A stretch of 64,000 bases of DNA from Mesodorylaimus sp. YZB2_4 (taxonomy: Eukaryota; Nematoda; Enoplea; Dorylaimida; Dorylaimidae): the NCBI GenBank assembly GCA_030248295.1, contig JASANH010000680.1:1-64000 (forward strand), read 5' to 3'. The notes beneath the pieces were generated by a model. It ran no database searches. It worked only from the letters and a program-made list of their open reading frames with translations, and was not told where the DNA came from. A program made the translations under genes and the position numbers. Shown here piece after piece: positions 25,211-36,841 of this stretch; position 1 is the stretch's first letter, and each line of letters opens with the position of its first letter.

Positions 25211-26029
25211 ATGGTGAATATAATGGCCAGCAAAAAAGGTCAAACCGACTCAGAATCGAATGCTGAACACAATGGTATCAAATTAACCGCGATAACTTGC
25301 AGATTAAGGCTGGTAGAAGACGAAACATTAGCGGGTCATTCTTTATGGCACTCGATACAGATGATGATACTTCATATAGGATGTGCTGAGGGTGAACATA
25401 GAAAATTCGGTTCGGTTCGGTCGGCTCGGTCCGGTTCGGTTCAGGTTCGGTGAGATTTGAGAAAAAGTTCGGTAAGGTTCGGTCCGGTGCAAAAACCGTG
25501 TTCGGTCGATCCTGGCCCCCGCCAGACTGCCGCCGTGCATCGTAGTGCTTCTAGACTGAGTAATCCGACTATAGTGTTATCCTCCTAAGCGCACAACAAA
25601 CAAACTGTACAGAAAATCCACAGAAACAATTTCCTTATAATGACCAATAAAATTTAATCAGGTAGGCAGATTGAACATTGTCCTGCTACAAGACGTGTCA
25701 TCTACACAACTGCGATTCGCACCACAACACCAAATTTGCACTAAAGTGATTGGAAAAAATATAGGCCATTTCACAACTAAAAATTTAAATTCTCCGCCGT
25801 AAGCCTTTTATGGCAGTATCACAAAGTGGTCCCACTTTTCAAAGCGCCTGTAACGACCAGAAACAGGTTCTTTTTGAAAAGGAAACAATGAAAAAAGTCA
25901 TAAAGTAGGAAAAACGTCGACTAAAAAGTTTCTTACGTTTTAATGGCGCACAGACTTAGGAATAACGGTTCTTCATCTGCTTACAAGACGTTCAAATTTT
26001 GTGTGCATTGCACGAGGCTTTAGAATAGT
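25211..26029. other. Intergenic with GGTTCGGT word patch
   Basis: At 25386-25512 GGTTCGGT and GGTCCGGT words recur at irregular spacing, mostly on one strand. Nothing else is recognised up to the glycosyltransferase. Confidence 0.5.
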
Positions 26030-27031
26030 CTACGTCCCGCAGTACTGGTGAAGAAGCATTCCAACAAAAGAGGCATTCCTCGGCTTCCTCCAAAACAGTC
26101 CACTTTGACGTAGCTTAGCCCCATATAAATGCAATGTATGAGAGTCATATTCGCTAACACGCTTTGCTATATCCACAATTTCATCAGGTGCAAACGGGGA
26201 AGCATATTCTGTCCAACGTGTCGGAAAGAATACCCATTGTGGGACCACTGTGTAAGTCGAATTATCAACCAAATTGCCATTATGAATCGATGTTATCATC
26301 GCGGGCCCAATAGACCCCCAACTTCCTGGTCGAAAATAGTCTTTGATGCTATCTAGGGCAGCTTTCATAAGAGGGTGTCCCTTCGAGAGAAACAGGACTC
26401 CATTGGCAATTGTCTGGTCATTTTGTTCCCAGCCGACGACATTTGTGAGAGGTTGCAGATTTCTGAGAGTCCACGAGTCAGTGTCCATGTACTTGCCACC
26501 ATATTTGAAGATGTATGCGTAGCGAAGGACGTCGCTCAGCTCGTACAAGATATCAGCCGACACCCGACTGGCATTCAGTGCATAATCAACATACCAATCG
26601 TGGGCGGACGTGTTCTCCAAGATTCGACCAGCGTCCAGTCCAGCAATCTCCAAATTATGCAGTCGCGTGGATCCCATGGAGTCTGGATTGACCAAGTGAC
26701 TTCGCACAGTCAAAACGCACACCCCGCTGTCGTTGTTATGCACTGCAGCTGTAGTGAATGCACATCTTTCCATCCAATGCCAGCCTTCGCTTTGGTTCCG
26801 ACTTGGGGTCACATCGAGAAAAATTATTGTCGAATCGGTCTCCTGGTAGCAAAATTTGTAGTCGGGCCTTCCAGTTGCCAGGCTTTCTTGGGAGATATAT
26901 CTGTCAGAAAATTGTGTTCGATGAGCATCGAAGGAAATGAAAATAGTTACGACGGCACCAGCTAGAATTATTGCAGCCAGCAATATCCGCGGTCTTGAAA
27001 AATCCTTAACGGATTTACAGCATTGCGTCAT
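26030..27031 (-). CDS. GT32-family alpha-1,4-glycosyltransferase (A4GALT-like)
   Basis: Predicted Golgi type II glycosyltransferase of 333 residues in one exon. Family members (lactosylceramide 4-alpha-galactosyltransferase, alpha-1,4-GlcNAc-transferase) move a sugar from a UDP donor to a glycolipid or glycoprotein. A membrane anchor spans about 16-34. The catalytic block is SDVLRYAYIFKYGGKYMDTD, with the metal-binding DXD at 183-185, preceded by the family's usual SD..R...L..yGG. GPAMITSI and HLYGAKL fit the C-terminal Gb3-synthase-type region. Potential N-glycosylation sites are at 79, 140, 153, 257 and 319. The ATG at 27029-27031 gives the expected short cytosolic tail. It is intact and intronless. 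Donor and acceptor specificity cannot be told apart within the family. Confidence 0.9.
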   Translation of the reverse strand: MTQCCKSVKDFSRPRILLAAIILAGAVVTIFISFDAHRTQFSDRYISQESLATGRPDYKFCYQETDSTIIFLDVTPSRNQSEGWHWMERCAFTTAAVHNNDSGVCVLTVRSHLVNPDSMGSTRLHNLEIAGLDAGRILENTSAHDWYVDYALNASRVSADILYELSDVLRYAYIFKYGGKYMDTDSWTLRNLQPLTNVVGWEQNDQTIANGVLFLSKGHPLMKAALDSIKDYFRPGSWGSIGPAMITSIHNGNLVDNSTYTVVPQWVFFPTRWTEYASPFAPDEIVDIAKRVSEYDSHTLHLYGAKLRQSGLFWRKPRNASFVGMLLHQYCGT

Positions 27032-29939
27032 TGCAAAAAACTGCTTGAGTCTCGTCTTCTCTATGTAGCTCCGACGAGCCCGACTCTTTACACCCTGGTC
27101 ATGAAGTTTTGCTCAAACACAATCGAGGTTAGCTCATTAATGGTGAATTGACCAGCTGTGCAAACAGACTATGTAGGGGCAGGACGCCACCTGCAAAGCC
27201 GTACTAATCCTAACTTACGCATTTCGTTAGATCATACAAAAGGCTCGTTGCGAGTGAACTTCATGAATCATCAGGTCGCTTTCTCCAATAAAGGTTTTGG
27301 TATTCTGAATCGGGAAAAGGCACACTCTATGTTTTTTCATCTGCCACCCACTACCAACAATGCACAAGGGCGTAATAGATAGAGTCACCGATGTAGGACA
27401 TGCAGCCTATCAATAACGTATTGTAGAGTCACTGAAGAGAAGAAAACTTTATAACTTTATTTATAGACTACATGTCCTACATCGGACCCAGTCAAACAAG
27501 TGACGATGCGGCTGATAACGTTAGTGCAAAAAACAGTTCGAAATTTCATGTTGATATGATTGTGAACTGCGGCTGCCTGCACCCACACAAGGGTTATTAT
27601 ATAAGAGAATATATATTTAAATCTGAGAACCAATATGGAGAGCAAGTGGCTTTGACTCGCACAACTCTACAGCACTCAGCAGATGGATGCTGTCAATGAT
27701 GTCAGGATTCTCATACTGTCAGGTATTGAAGGGAGCGAACATACACTAGTACTGCACAAAGGTAGTCGGCACCTTGAATTAGGCAATAGCTGGTTCAGCC
27801 ACATGGAATATACAAATTAGGCAAATTAGGGATTTTCATTGTCGCAAAAATATTAGCTTCAATCAATCCCTAGTAACATGACAGCGGAATGCTTCCTTTT
27901 CTTCCACATTTTCTTTTTTTACCTCGAGCGATAACTCCATCAACCATCAATTGGCGGCTAAAAATGGTAAGCTGTTTGTGACTCGAAAATTTGCTTACAA
28001 TACAATACTACCTGTTTTCTGCGGGAATGTACACACGGCACCATGCGCCACGCGGGGGCGTGTACAGCAGTTATATTCTCAAAGAAAAAAGGTTATAGAC
28101 TACACTGATCGTGAAAAGGCAGAAATGGCAGGTATGCCAAGAAAATTAGCTGAGGCGTAGTCGCGATTTTTTGCCACCGAATTCCTAGCATGACTCAAAA
28201 ATTTGAAAGCGCTTTAAATAATTTTTCTGCAATGCAATTGAATTTTGTTTTCTTCTGTAATTCTACAATACAGAAAATTCACTGAAACACTTACAAAATT
28301 TTGTCTTGCTGATCGCTGTGGCCCTGTTTTCTCTATCTGCTGGAATGAGGGATCCTGAGCACATTACCATTATCATTCACCATCAAGCAGATCGGGACAA
28401 AAAATGTTGTCTTGGAGCGCTATTCAGATTGAATGTAATCGAAGCTGAGGTCTGTCAAGATGAGTGGCGAAAATGGTTATATTTCTATTTTAGACCAATT
28501 TAGAACTACTGCAACAATCCATAAATCTTCCTTTTCCTAATAAGCCTTTCGCAAGTGGTTCTTCTCGCCTTAGCCTTACTGTAGGCTACTCTCCGAACAA
28601 AGCATTTGAAATGAAGAATAAAGATACATTGAATGATTTAAATGAATTAGGTCAAAATTAGGTGAATTTTTGATCAGGATATTGTATCAAAAATTTTCAG
28701 GGCTGGTTCTTTCTCTCTCTCTACTTAATATTTCGATGAAGATGAAGCAAAACAACCCAGTTGCATTCGGAGAATTGATTTGAATTCTCTCGAGTCCAGC
28801 TGCCACGTCTTTCCAGCAACCACCCAGCATCGTACTTGATGGTCGATGACGATCGTGACTACTTGATAGTGAGCGATCATGGTGATCATCAGAAGCATGT
28901 CGATGTTCGCAGGCTGCAAACTGGTGAATATTTGTTCTCTCTCACCTACAGTAGACTCCAGACGAATTTAAAGATGGTCCGATCGCATATGCCCGCGCTC
29001 CTGATGAACAATTCGTATGGCTGTTATGTTGTTGTGTTAAAGACCCCAGTAGAGAAAACTACTTTACTAGTCGATAACAAGCAGAGCCAGCGAGCAGTAG
29101 GTGCGCTGCGCTAGTGCTAGAAGCTGGTAACATTCTCGTAGAAGTAACCTTAGCGGTAGCCTAATTATAAGCGATGCGTAAGCAAAGTGGCGTGAGATTA
29201 TGACCTGGCAAGTATGCAAACTACCAATGCGTTTACATCACAATGCACAGATTCGCGTGGTTTCGTGTGCGCGGCTGATGCAGACAGCAGAAATGGAAAA
29301 TACAAGATCGTTCAAAGATTCCATTATTAGGATCGTACATTCCAAAGTGTTGTCAGTCTTGCCGTTCAATAAGCCGAAGGGTGTGGATTTGGTGGAACGG
29401 GCAGACTCTGTTGAACGGATAGACATCGTTTGATCGAACACCAAAGGAGCGCGGGTTTGATTGGGAGCACGCCTGTTTGTATGTTTTCTTTGCACAATCT
29501 AACGTAAGGTACTGCCTTACGTTAGATCTAACGCAAGGAATGCCTTAGTCGGTCGCTACAGGAGTCCGCATATTTGTGCTTTAGCGAGAGGTAAAGTTGA
29601 CACATCTGTTGTATAGTGTACCAAGTTATGTATGCGTTATTCATCCTAGGTATGTTATTTGTGTAAAGAGATACAGTAGCCTTTTTTATTTTGGGCATGA
29701 TTGCACAGCGTTCATTCAATGCAAGGCATTAATGGCTTTTATGTGTGCTGAAAAACTGCGAGTAAATCCTCACTTTAGGATTCAAAAGCTTAAGTAAGAT
29801 AAGTTAGTAATTCCAGTTTGAAAAGATATATGCATTTGGAGATCACGGTGGCGGGGCTACTCATTCATTGTCTGATAACAGTTTTTTTGGAAATACCATC
29901 ACTTTTTCGCCGCGGCTAATAGTCATTGGAAATGTCTAG
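27032..29939. other. Intergenic, short hairpins only
   Basis: About 2.9 kb without a recognised gene. Short frames near 28306-28503 and 28836-29114 show no domain. CACCGATGTAGGACATG at about 27387 returns in complement at 27466-27486. CTAACGTAAGG forms a perfect hairpin at 29500-29526 and recurs once more. A 47 bp block at 29591-29637 recurs diverged at 54712-54757. Confidence 0.4.
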
Positions 29940-30066
29940 AGCATACTTGGGCATCATCGCAATCCTGCTTTTCTACCATAAGAATACCGATTAGAAAAGC
30001 ATTTTTCACTATGACTGTTTATAACAGGGCTTTCAGAAATGCTTTTTGTTGAGTTGGAGGAGCAAT

Positions 30067-30232
30067 CATGTTCATGTTCATGTTTTACCACATCACCAAA
30101 CGCTTATGCGCACTCGAGGGTGAAGGGACACATTTTACACAAAATGATTTACCGGCCCGCGAGTCGAACACTCGCCCGTAACTGCGCACCTGGCGTGAGA
30201 GGCAGACGCCTAACCCACCAGGCCACGAGAAC
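30067..30232 (-). mobile_element. tRNA-derived SINE, copy 2, near full length
   Basis: On the minus strand it begins with a tRNA-like head: A-box-like GTGGCCTGGTGGGTTAGGCG, then B-box-like GTGTTCGACTCGC. It continues through the shared body and ends in CATGAACATGAACATG. The corresponding place in the inverted copy near 54180 has no SINE, so the insertion came after the duplication or was lost there. The head keeps both polymerase III promoter boxes. Confidence 0.85.
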
Positions 30233-31064
30233 GGCAAAGTTGTCCGCATAATATTGCGCTTCTGTGTGGCTGGGCTAAACAGGCAACTACCGCGCCTCTT
30301 AATTTTAGGAAGAGAGGCCGTTGTCCATGCCGATATGACAAGTGGGCGGCGATGCCCACTGCGGAAAACTTTGTGCTTCACCGTTCTGACATCTGCTCAC
30401 ACTAGCCGACGCACGTGAACCATAAACAAGACTGGTCTCGCCATGTGGGCGGTCCAGCATAATAGAAGTTGCTAGACAGCCAATCGCCATTATTTCGTTC
30501 GTCTCCGCTTGTCGACAGCAATAATACTGTGATAACAGTTCAGCATAGTAACTGAAGTAAAACAACAATATTGGACTCTAAAGAAAATTTCGTTCAATGG
30601 CGCTCATACATTTTTTAGATCATGGTGCCGACTACCGCTCATTTGACAGATCTGCCCTTTTCACGAACACACGTAGCTCTTTGACGTTTCGCATTCGTGT
30701 CGAAGGTTAGAGGGTGCGGTTGCGTGGTCAGGAACAACTACCACGAGGTATTTGGGGGGGGGGGGGGGCTTATAGGAGATTTGATCAATCTACAAAACCT
30801 GAAACCTTGACTAGAGCAAGCATTAGAGTCGTCTCTACTGATGCAGTGTGCTTCGGCGCACAGCGTTTTCCCCGTCCGCGAGTGACCTGTACATGCAGAC
30901 AATTGAAAAGAAAGTCATGACATTGTGACAGAAATAAGAAGAAGGGGAGAGTCAAATCGTGGCCTGTCACTTGATGTCTTGTCATCTAAATCAAATAGAG
31001 TTTCAGGATTATCCTTGGTCCATTTTTCATTTGCTTTAGCGATAAGGAGACAATCCAACCTAGA

Positions 31065-32112
31065 ATGGCCCGACATGGTAGACCTGGTTTCGGACTGAGT
31101 TCAGTAGCAATATTTATTCTTCTCCGCTTAACACCTTGCGGTACGTCATTTCATCGAATTGCCCGAATTTTAATGAAAACAGCGGCGCGTGCTGTGCCTT
31201 TTAGGAGCTCAAATGTGTCTCAATGCAACAACGTGTACAACTACGTTGCAAGGCGTTATCGACGGTGGTCGATGTTTTTTCATAGGAAACACTGCCACCT
31301 CCTGGGCTGGTAGCTGGACCTTTTGCGAACAGTGTGGTGCGACACTGGCACATATCCATACCTCGAGCGAGTTCGCTAAAATATCTAGCTTGGGCATGGT
31401 AAGCTGCTTTCTTTGGAGGGGGTGGTCATGGTTAACTCTTTGACAATTGCACGTGTTTCCTTCACTAGAAATATTTTTACAGGGAAAATTCCAAACGAAT
31501 ACAACCGCCCTTTGGATAGCACTAAAACGCACTCTCGACGGAGCCTCTCGAAGCCAATGCACATACAGACGGGACGTCACTTATTGGTTTGACAATGCGA
31601 ATCAACAGAATCCGGCCATGATAGTTGCAAAAACATGGGCTAGAAACCATATTTGCCTGGACTATTCGCTTCAAAACGAACTCTATTACAACGTTTTCTT
31701 CAACTTACCTCCGCCTCCACCAAATAACCCATTTATAGGCGATGTACATGACAATGCAACAAATATTTGTCCCCAAATTCCACTCTGCCAGACCCAAGGT
31801 GTGTTTTTTATTGAAGTAGACTTAGGATACCCAACTAATGTATCATTTTCAGCTCTCAGAGTCGACTACGAATTGAAACCCAACGTGTGCATGGCCGAAA
31901 TACCAATCGAGATCGCTCCGATGGCGAAACCTGAAGACTGCGCAGATCTGTGCACCCAACGCATGTGGTGCCGAAGTTTCGATTTCATTTTCAGTTCCAA
32001 TTGCGGTACCACCTGCCGACTTTTTTCTTGGGTCTCGAACGAAAATTGTCCAAATTGTCCAGCCACCAGAAACAACGGCTCTGCTTGCCTGCATTATGAT
32101 TACATCCCCTGA
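31065..32112 (+). CDS. Lectin gene C: intact secreted CTLD-PAN protein
   Basis: Predicted secreted protein of 281 residues. Exons 31065-31140, 31205-31398, 31483-31798 and 31853-32112, phases 1-0-1. Exon 1 is the signal peptide (GLSSVAIFILLRLTPCG). Exon 2 carries DGGRCFF, SWAGSWTFCEQCGATLAHIH. Exon 3 carries TALWIALKR, matching the WIGL lectin motif, VTYWFD and a proline run (LPPPPPNNP). Exon 4 is the PAN-like domain (CADLCTQRMWCRSFDFIF), ending LHYDYIP. All introns are 54-84 bp. Intron 3 (31799-31852) is 54 bp, divisible by three and free of stops, so retention would simply add 18 residues. Two broken relatives (D and E) lie 21-23 kb away. The gene looks functional. Confidence 0.85.
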
Positions 32113-32234
32113 CTGGGGTTGTCCTCTTGTTGTCTGGGAGTTGGAGCTGCGCAGGGTGAAGTATTGATGCCTGTTGAAAGTCTTGATTCAGTGAATAGCT
32201 AGTTATCGCAAGATAGTTATTAGAATATATGACC

Positions 32235-32240
32235 AATAAA
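32235..32240 (+). terminator. Poly(A) signal of lectin gene C
   Basis: AATAAA 123 bases after the stop codon. The same ACCAATAAA context is kept in the inverted copy at 52425-52430, which shows that the duplication includes the whole 3' end. Confidence 0.6.
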
Positions 32241-32245
32241 TATTG

Positions 32246-35200
32246 TCATCTGCAATCATCTTCTGACAAGTCCTTTCTAAGCTATGCTTTTACTCTGTTG
32301 CTAAACACTTAGCTGTGTTCTTGGACGGAGAGAACCTTTTCCAACTCCTGCCAACAAAATCGTCGTATTTCAGAAACTGCGAAAACAATTTTTGCGAGGA
32401 ATATTCCAATTTTGTAGTTGCAGTACCATAGGAATTTATTGAATCACACTCCCTTATTAAGAGAACTCATCAAGGAGCCTATTGGTTCACAATTAGATGA
32501 GCCATTCAAGTGCCCTAAAACTGTGCGCTATCAACTTTTTTATGCCTTTTTGCTCGCTCTTACGATGGCTTTTAGCAAGATTGAAGCAATTGAACAAGCG
32601 CCCCCAATTTCGGAGCTTTCTCACTCGCTGGCGCAACATAGAACTAGCCAGTGCTGGATCATAGAAACAGCTGTGATTACTGTAGTGTATTTCACTTGAA
32701 ATGTAAATTTTTGACATATTTCAATCGATTACTTGGTAATGCATTCGAAGCTAGAGTTGCCAACATGGAGAGCTACGCCTGAAAATCGAAGAACACCCGC
32801 GCACTTTCCTACCATAAATTTACCTGTTTGACAACGGTTGTGGAGAAACAACTGTTTCCCAACATCGACAATTTAAGACCGTGACATTTTAAAATCAAGC
32901 GTCAAGAAGTCGGTACAAAATAGACACAATGCACGATGAAACTGGTAGCTCCAGGAAACAAAGTTTGTCTTCTGTATGGTCCAGTCCTGCGGGACAATGA
33001 AGAGGACAATAGGCTTTTTAAATTTTGTACTCTGTTGCATTGATCAGGCGTTGGCGAAGCATTGCCAGCTGGAGCAAGCGGGCGAACGGGATACTATAAT
33101 GTAGCCCCTAAGAAAGGCCCGTTGAATGGACCAAGGCCTAGGTGCTTAGAAATAGAGAGTCCGAACCTACTACCCGCATCTAATAACCTGTAAGGAAAAA
33201 TTTACCTCTCCACAACCTTTTCTACTCCTAAGCCCTGACATTGGTGCGCCTAAGATGAATCGACTAAAAAGTAGATGTGAGCAGTATTGTTGCATTAGAC
33301 CATATGGCGAATTTCAAACATCGATTAAACGATTAGATTTCGGACTAGGAAAGGGCTCGAGTACAGACCTAGGCCTAGTTAATTGCACAGAGCAGCGGCT
33401 TCTGACGGTCGATCGCGACAAGGTTTAGTCTCGCGACTATACATGCCCTAAAAATATCAACCAAAGAGGTTGATGTCTCCCAGCCATGGTCGATCTCCCG
33501 ACCGCCCAGGAATGCTGTTAACATTCATCCCACCGTTGGAAAATGGCGACCCCGCCATTCTCCAGTCGGGAGAGCCAACATTCCAATGGTTATGCCTTAT
33601 CAGCGCTAGGTGTTCCCACTTACGCGCTACGGCTCACCAACGCTTACTGTGGCTTACCTAAGGATAGGTCTTGCCCGTGCACTACCAAACATGGTGGGCA
33701 ACCCAGACCGGAGCCTGGTCGGTGACTTCCGCATGATAAGATCGCAGAAAACGCGAGATGCGCCTGTCCGGCATGCACCACTGCCACCTAGCCGAAGACT
33801 CTGGTCCATACGGGGCTTACGTACATCAGAAGAAGGCCCTTAGGTTCGTGACGCCAAATGTCGCGTCATCGCGAACTATTAGCTTAGTGTTTAGATTAGT
33901 GATCAATGTTTACGATTACTAGCACTAGTAGCTATGAAGCGATAGGCCCGACCCGTCTAAACTATCCCACAGTTAGGGAGTAACCTTTGCTTTGTGTAAC
34001 TTAATGGAAAGGATGTAGTGTATAGTTCAGAGTAAAAGAGTTCGTGAACGGTCGGATTACTTATGTGGGAAGAGTCGCCACACCAAATGCAATAGGCGGA
34101 ATAGCCCTACATAGGAGAAGATTCCGCAGGGAGGGGATGGACTCAAAAACCCTCCAGGCAGGTCACATTCGCAGGTGCCTGAGACATCAACCCGACGGGT
34201 TTCAGTCTCGCCTGGAGGAGCGTATCGAGCGGCCAACGAAGGCAACTGATACGCTGTATGTGGCGGCCAGTTAAGGCAGCCACATACACTACCTTCCCCA
34301 CAGGACAAACACACCTACTACACTTGGTCCATTTAACGGACCTTTTTAAGAGGTCAATAATTGGAACCGACGGTGCTTCTATTCAAGAGTGCTAAAGAGG
34401 TTCTCCCTGGTACCTGCTTCAGGAAACACGTATTACTAGAAGATTTTTACCCCCATAAATCTGTAGATATTACAAAAATTGATACTCATCATGCACTGCT
34501 GCGGTTTTAACTCAACGTTTAATCCAAATCATTCCAAAACTTCCAATCCAAAAAATCACAGTTTTTACATTCTGCGTAACTTCTGAGTAAGTCAGAATAG
34601 GATCTGACGATAAGTGTTGCACTGGATTGGCCTATTGATCCAGTGGGGGCACTGATAAGAATTAATAATCAACAAAATGCGATCAACTCCTAGTTTTCGT
34701 TTTCCGCCGAGTAGACCAGCCATCCTACGCCCTGGTTCCACTCTTTGCATTGGCTGGTCTAAAAGTTTCGAGTCTGTCATGACAGGCTTTTTTGGAAATA
34801 ATGACTTTACTGTCGCGGTTTGCGGGGATGACCTGGACCTCAAAAATTTCCTTCCGCAAAATTATTGTGCAGAAAACATAGATATTCAGAAAGAACGTGG
34901 GCTCATGGTTTTACCTTCTTTTTCATCCTTTAACGTTTTTCCTCAGCTCGAATCGGTTTACACAAGGAAAGACTCGAGTTTCCGCCCTGTAACCGCGGGT
35001 TGGGGGCTTGTTAGTTGACCCTATCTTTCCATCGACTAGGGTCCATCTGGGATGCATGCGGCAAGAGCGCGTGTTAGTCGCTTCTCCGCGACGTTGGGGT
35101 TACCCTTGGGGTATGACCATACCCAGCCGCGCCCATGAGGGGTCCGGATTCGAGAGCCTCTCGCCCTATCAGGTCTCTCCTCGTTTATCGACCCCGGCGG

Positions 35201-35984
35201 GGAATGAGGGGTCAGTTCCACCGCCAGGCGTGCAAGGCGCAGAGAGAACTTCACCAAGTTCTCAGAAGGGTAGACTTAAGCCTGGACCACCCAGGCGGCG
35301 CCTTACTCATCTAATGGCTTAAGTTCCTACGTGCAAAAAAGCAGGTAAACAGAGGAAGCTGATTTTGTGTCATTTAAAATATCGAACATTCCCACACAGT
35401 CAGGAGTATTAGCGGAAGATTCATCACATGAATAGTACTGATGACTGATGGTGAGCCAGAAACTGCGAAAACTTGCACCCACGAAATTTACCAAAAGCCC
35501 AGAACCGCGAAATTTGGGTGCCGCGAAATGAAAGTGATTTACAGTATCTTCCCCTTTCTTAAGTTTGCGTTTTGGCGGGAAATTCAAATCGAAATTTGAG
35601 AGATTTTTGGAAAGCCATATAGAGTTTCATCAACATAATGTAGGTGCTTCCTGGTTACTGTATGTATGTCCAGACTATACCGTATAGTATGTAAATTATG
35701 TAGGTGCAAAGTCAGTCCTGGTCCTGTAAGGGAAGACGCAGTCATACACTAGCGATCAGTGCAAGTCTGTCACAATATTGAACTTTTTTTGAAGCAACAT
35801 CTGGTGAGGACTAGCCGTTTCTACCCTGTCCTACGGTCTTCATCAGAAGGACAGGCGTACAAACCTATCTAGAACAAGAGCAGAAACCCACGAGAGCTTG
35901 TAAAAAGCCAAAAACAAATTACAATAGGCGATTCTCTGTGGCGATTACCTATTCTGTGGCATAAGTTTTTTCAGGGCATCTTAC
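32246..35984. other. Intergenic, with two GC-rich unassigned stretches
   Basis: About 3.7 kb. The stretches 33440-34300 and 34640-35325 are richer in G and C than their surroundings and hold overlapping frames on both strands. The frame at 34677-35018 (113 residues, GNNDFTVAVCGDDLDL) is the longest; I recognise no domain. At 33505-33560 TCCCGACCGC and GTCGGGAG words mirror each other. At 35440-35550 CCGCGAAATTTGGG-type words recur. These may be old elements, but no diagnostic motif is visible. Confidence 0.35.
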
Positions 35985-36191
35985 CTTGGTAACACTCGTG
36001 TTTTTAAAATATTCCAGCGTAGAAGCCAGAACAAACCAAATTGTTGCAGTAATTCCAGCAAATAATATTCCTGTCCAAAGCCACCTTAGACATGGATTCT
36101 CGTTCTTGAGTGCCTCTTGTAATCCAACGATGGAATATATGCTTTTAGCTATTTCTTCTCTGACAGTACCTACAGTATGAAGAGAGGTAAA
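35985..36191 (-). CDS. Orphan DEG/ENaC-like TM1 exon (minus)
   Basis: A 207 bp open exon flanked by an acceptor (GCCCCAG) and a donor (AAG then GTAAGA), phase 0 at both ends. It starts FTSLHTVGTV, which fits the conserved F..TS.HG block just before TM1 in DEG/ENaC channels. A membrane span follows (WLWTGILFAGITATIWFVLA), then the YFKNTSVTK stretch expected after TM1. No cysteine-rich or TM2 exons could be found downstream on the same strand, so this is either one exon of a gene with distant parts or a fragment. Confidence 0.4.
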
Positions 36192-36640
36192 CTGGGGCAA
36201 GCACACTGATATGTGTGGCTTTCAATCTCCATCTTTGCATTGTACATTCGGTACATATATTGCCAGTTAACACACCGCAGGTTAATTGCAGTTGCCCTTG
36301 TTTTGCCTGCTAACTTGCTCTTACCTGATAAAAATTCTTACCTTGAATTTCTCTCTCTTTCACATATCCTGAATGACCGTTTGTTTTTCCAGTGACCGTC
36401 ACTGCAGGTCAGAAACAGTCTTCAATAATAACCAACCCGACGAAACAATCTGCACATGAGTTCACTATGCATAAGCTACATACATACATACTGTACAAAG
36501 TGCTCCTTCTGACCGATGGCATGATGGTGAAAGGAATCCAATATAGTGATAATGTTCAGAGGTTTCAACCTAGAGCATGTGTCGTAAGCCATAAGTAAAT
36601 TATAATGTACATAAATGTGACAGCATCTCGTTTCCTGTCA

Positions 36641-36836
36641 ATGTCTGCAACTTTATTTGCAGAAAGAATAGAAAGTACTGGTGACATCAATTCTGGTCAT
36701 ATCGGCAAACAGAAGAGGCAAAAAACGTGTAAATATTGTTTGCGCGCTGTTCTGTGGCTCGAATTAGTTACAGCGTCAACGCTTTTAACTTTAAATGGTT
36801 CTGTATTTTTGAAAGATCACAGGCGATTTAAGGTAC
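36641..36836 (+). CDS. Possible second DEG/ENaC-like first exon (plus)
   Basis: From an ATG at 36641 the frame reads MSATLFAERIESTGDINSGH, then basic residues, then a hydrophobic span (YCLRAVLWLELVTASTLLTL) and FLKDHRRFK before a donor-like GTACAG. The order F..R..STG, basic stretch, W-containing membrane span and K(D/Y) linker resembles a DEG/ENaC N-terminus. Later exons are not identifiable. It points away from the similar exon at 35985-36191. A chance open frame is a real alternative. Confidence 0.25.
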
Positions 36837-36841
36837 AGTAA

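Larger units (their letters stand above)
29940..32245 (+). repeat. Inverted duplication, copy 1 (holds lectin gene C)
   Basis: This segment matches, in reverse orientation, 52420-54290. Shared blocks include GGGCATCATCGCAATCCTGC at the outer edge, AATATTGTTGTTTTAC... in complement, the 30660-30760 spacer, the gene body and its poly(A) region. Copy 1 carries a SINE (30067-30232) that copy 2 lacks. Copy 2 carries an insertion with a MITE and lacks about 645 bp of the lectin gene. Divergence is visible but low enough to align by eye throughout. Confidence 0.8.

Noticed and set aside
25386-25512. Telomere-like or CRISPR-like repeat
   Set aside because: Words vary in length and spacing and match neither a fixed telomere unit nor repeat-spacer structure.
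26375-26965. 196-codon plus-strand frame
   Set aside because: Antisense shadow of the glycosyltransferase, which has the DXD motif and membrane anchor.
28836-29114. Small secreted or cytosolic protein frame
   Set aside because: No homology, no signal peptide and no splice sites; within chance expectation.
30120-30232. tRNA gene on the minus strand
   Set aside because: A and B boxes are present, but the acceptor stem does not close and the same unit recurs with a shared body and tail, so it is a SINE head.
34677-35018. 113-codon frame possibly a viral or retroelement protein
   Set aside because: No recognisable motif; non-coding alternatives fit as well, so it is only mentioned in the gap description.
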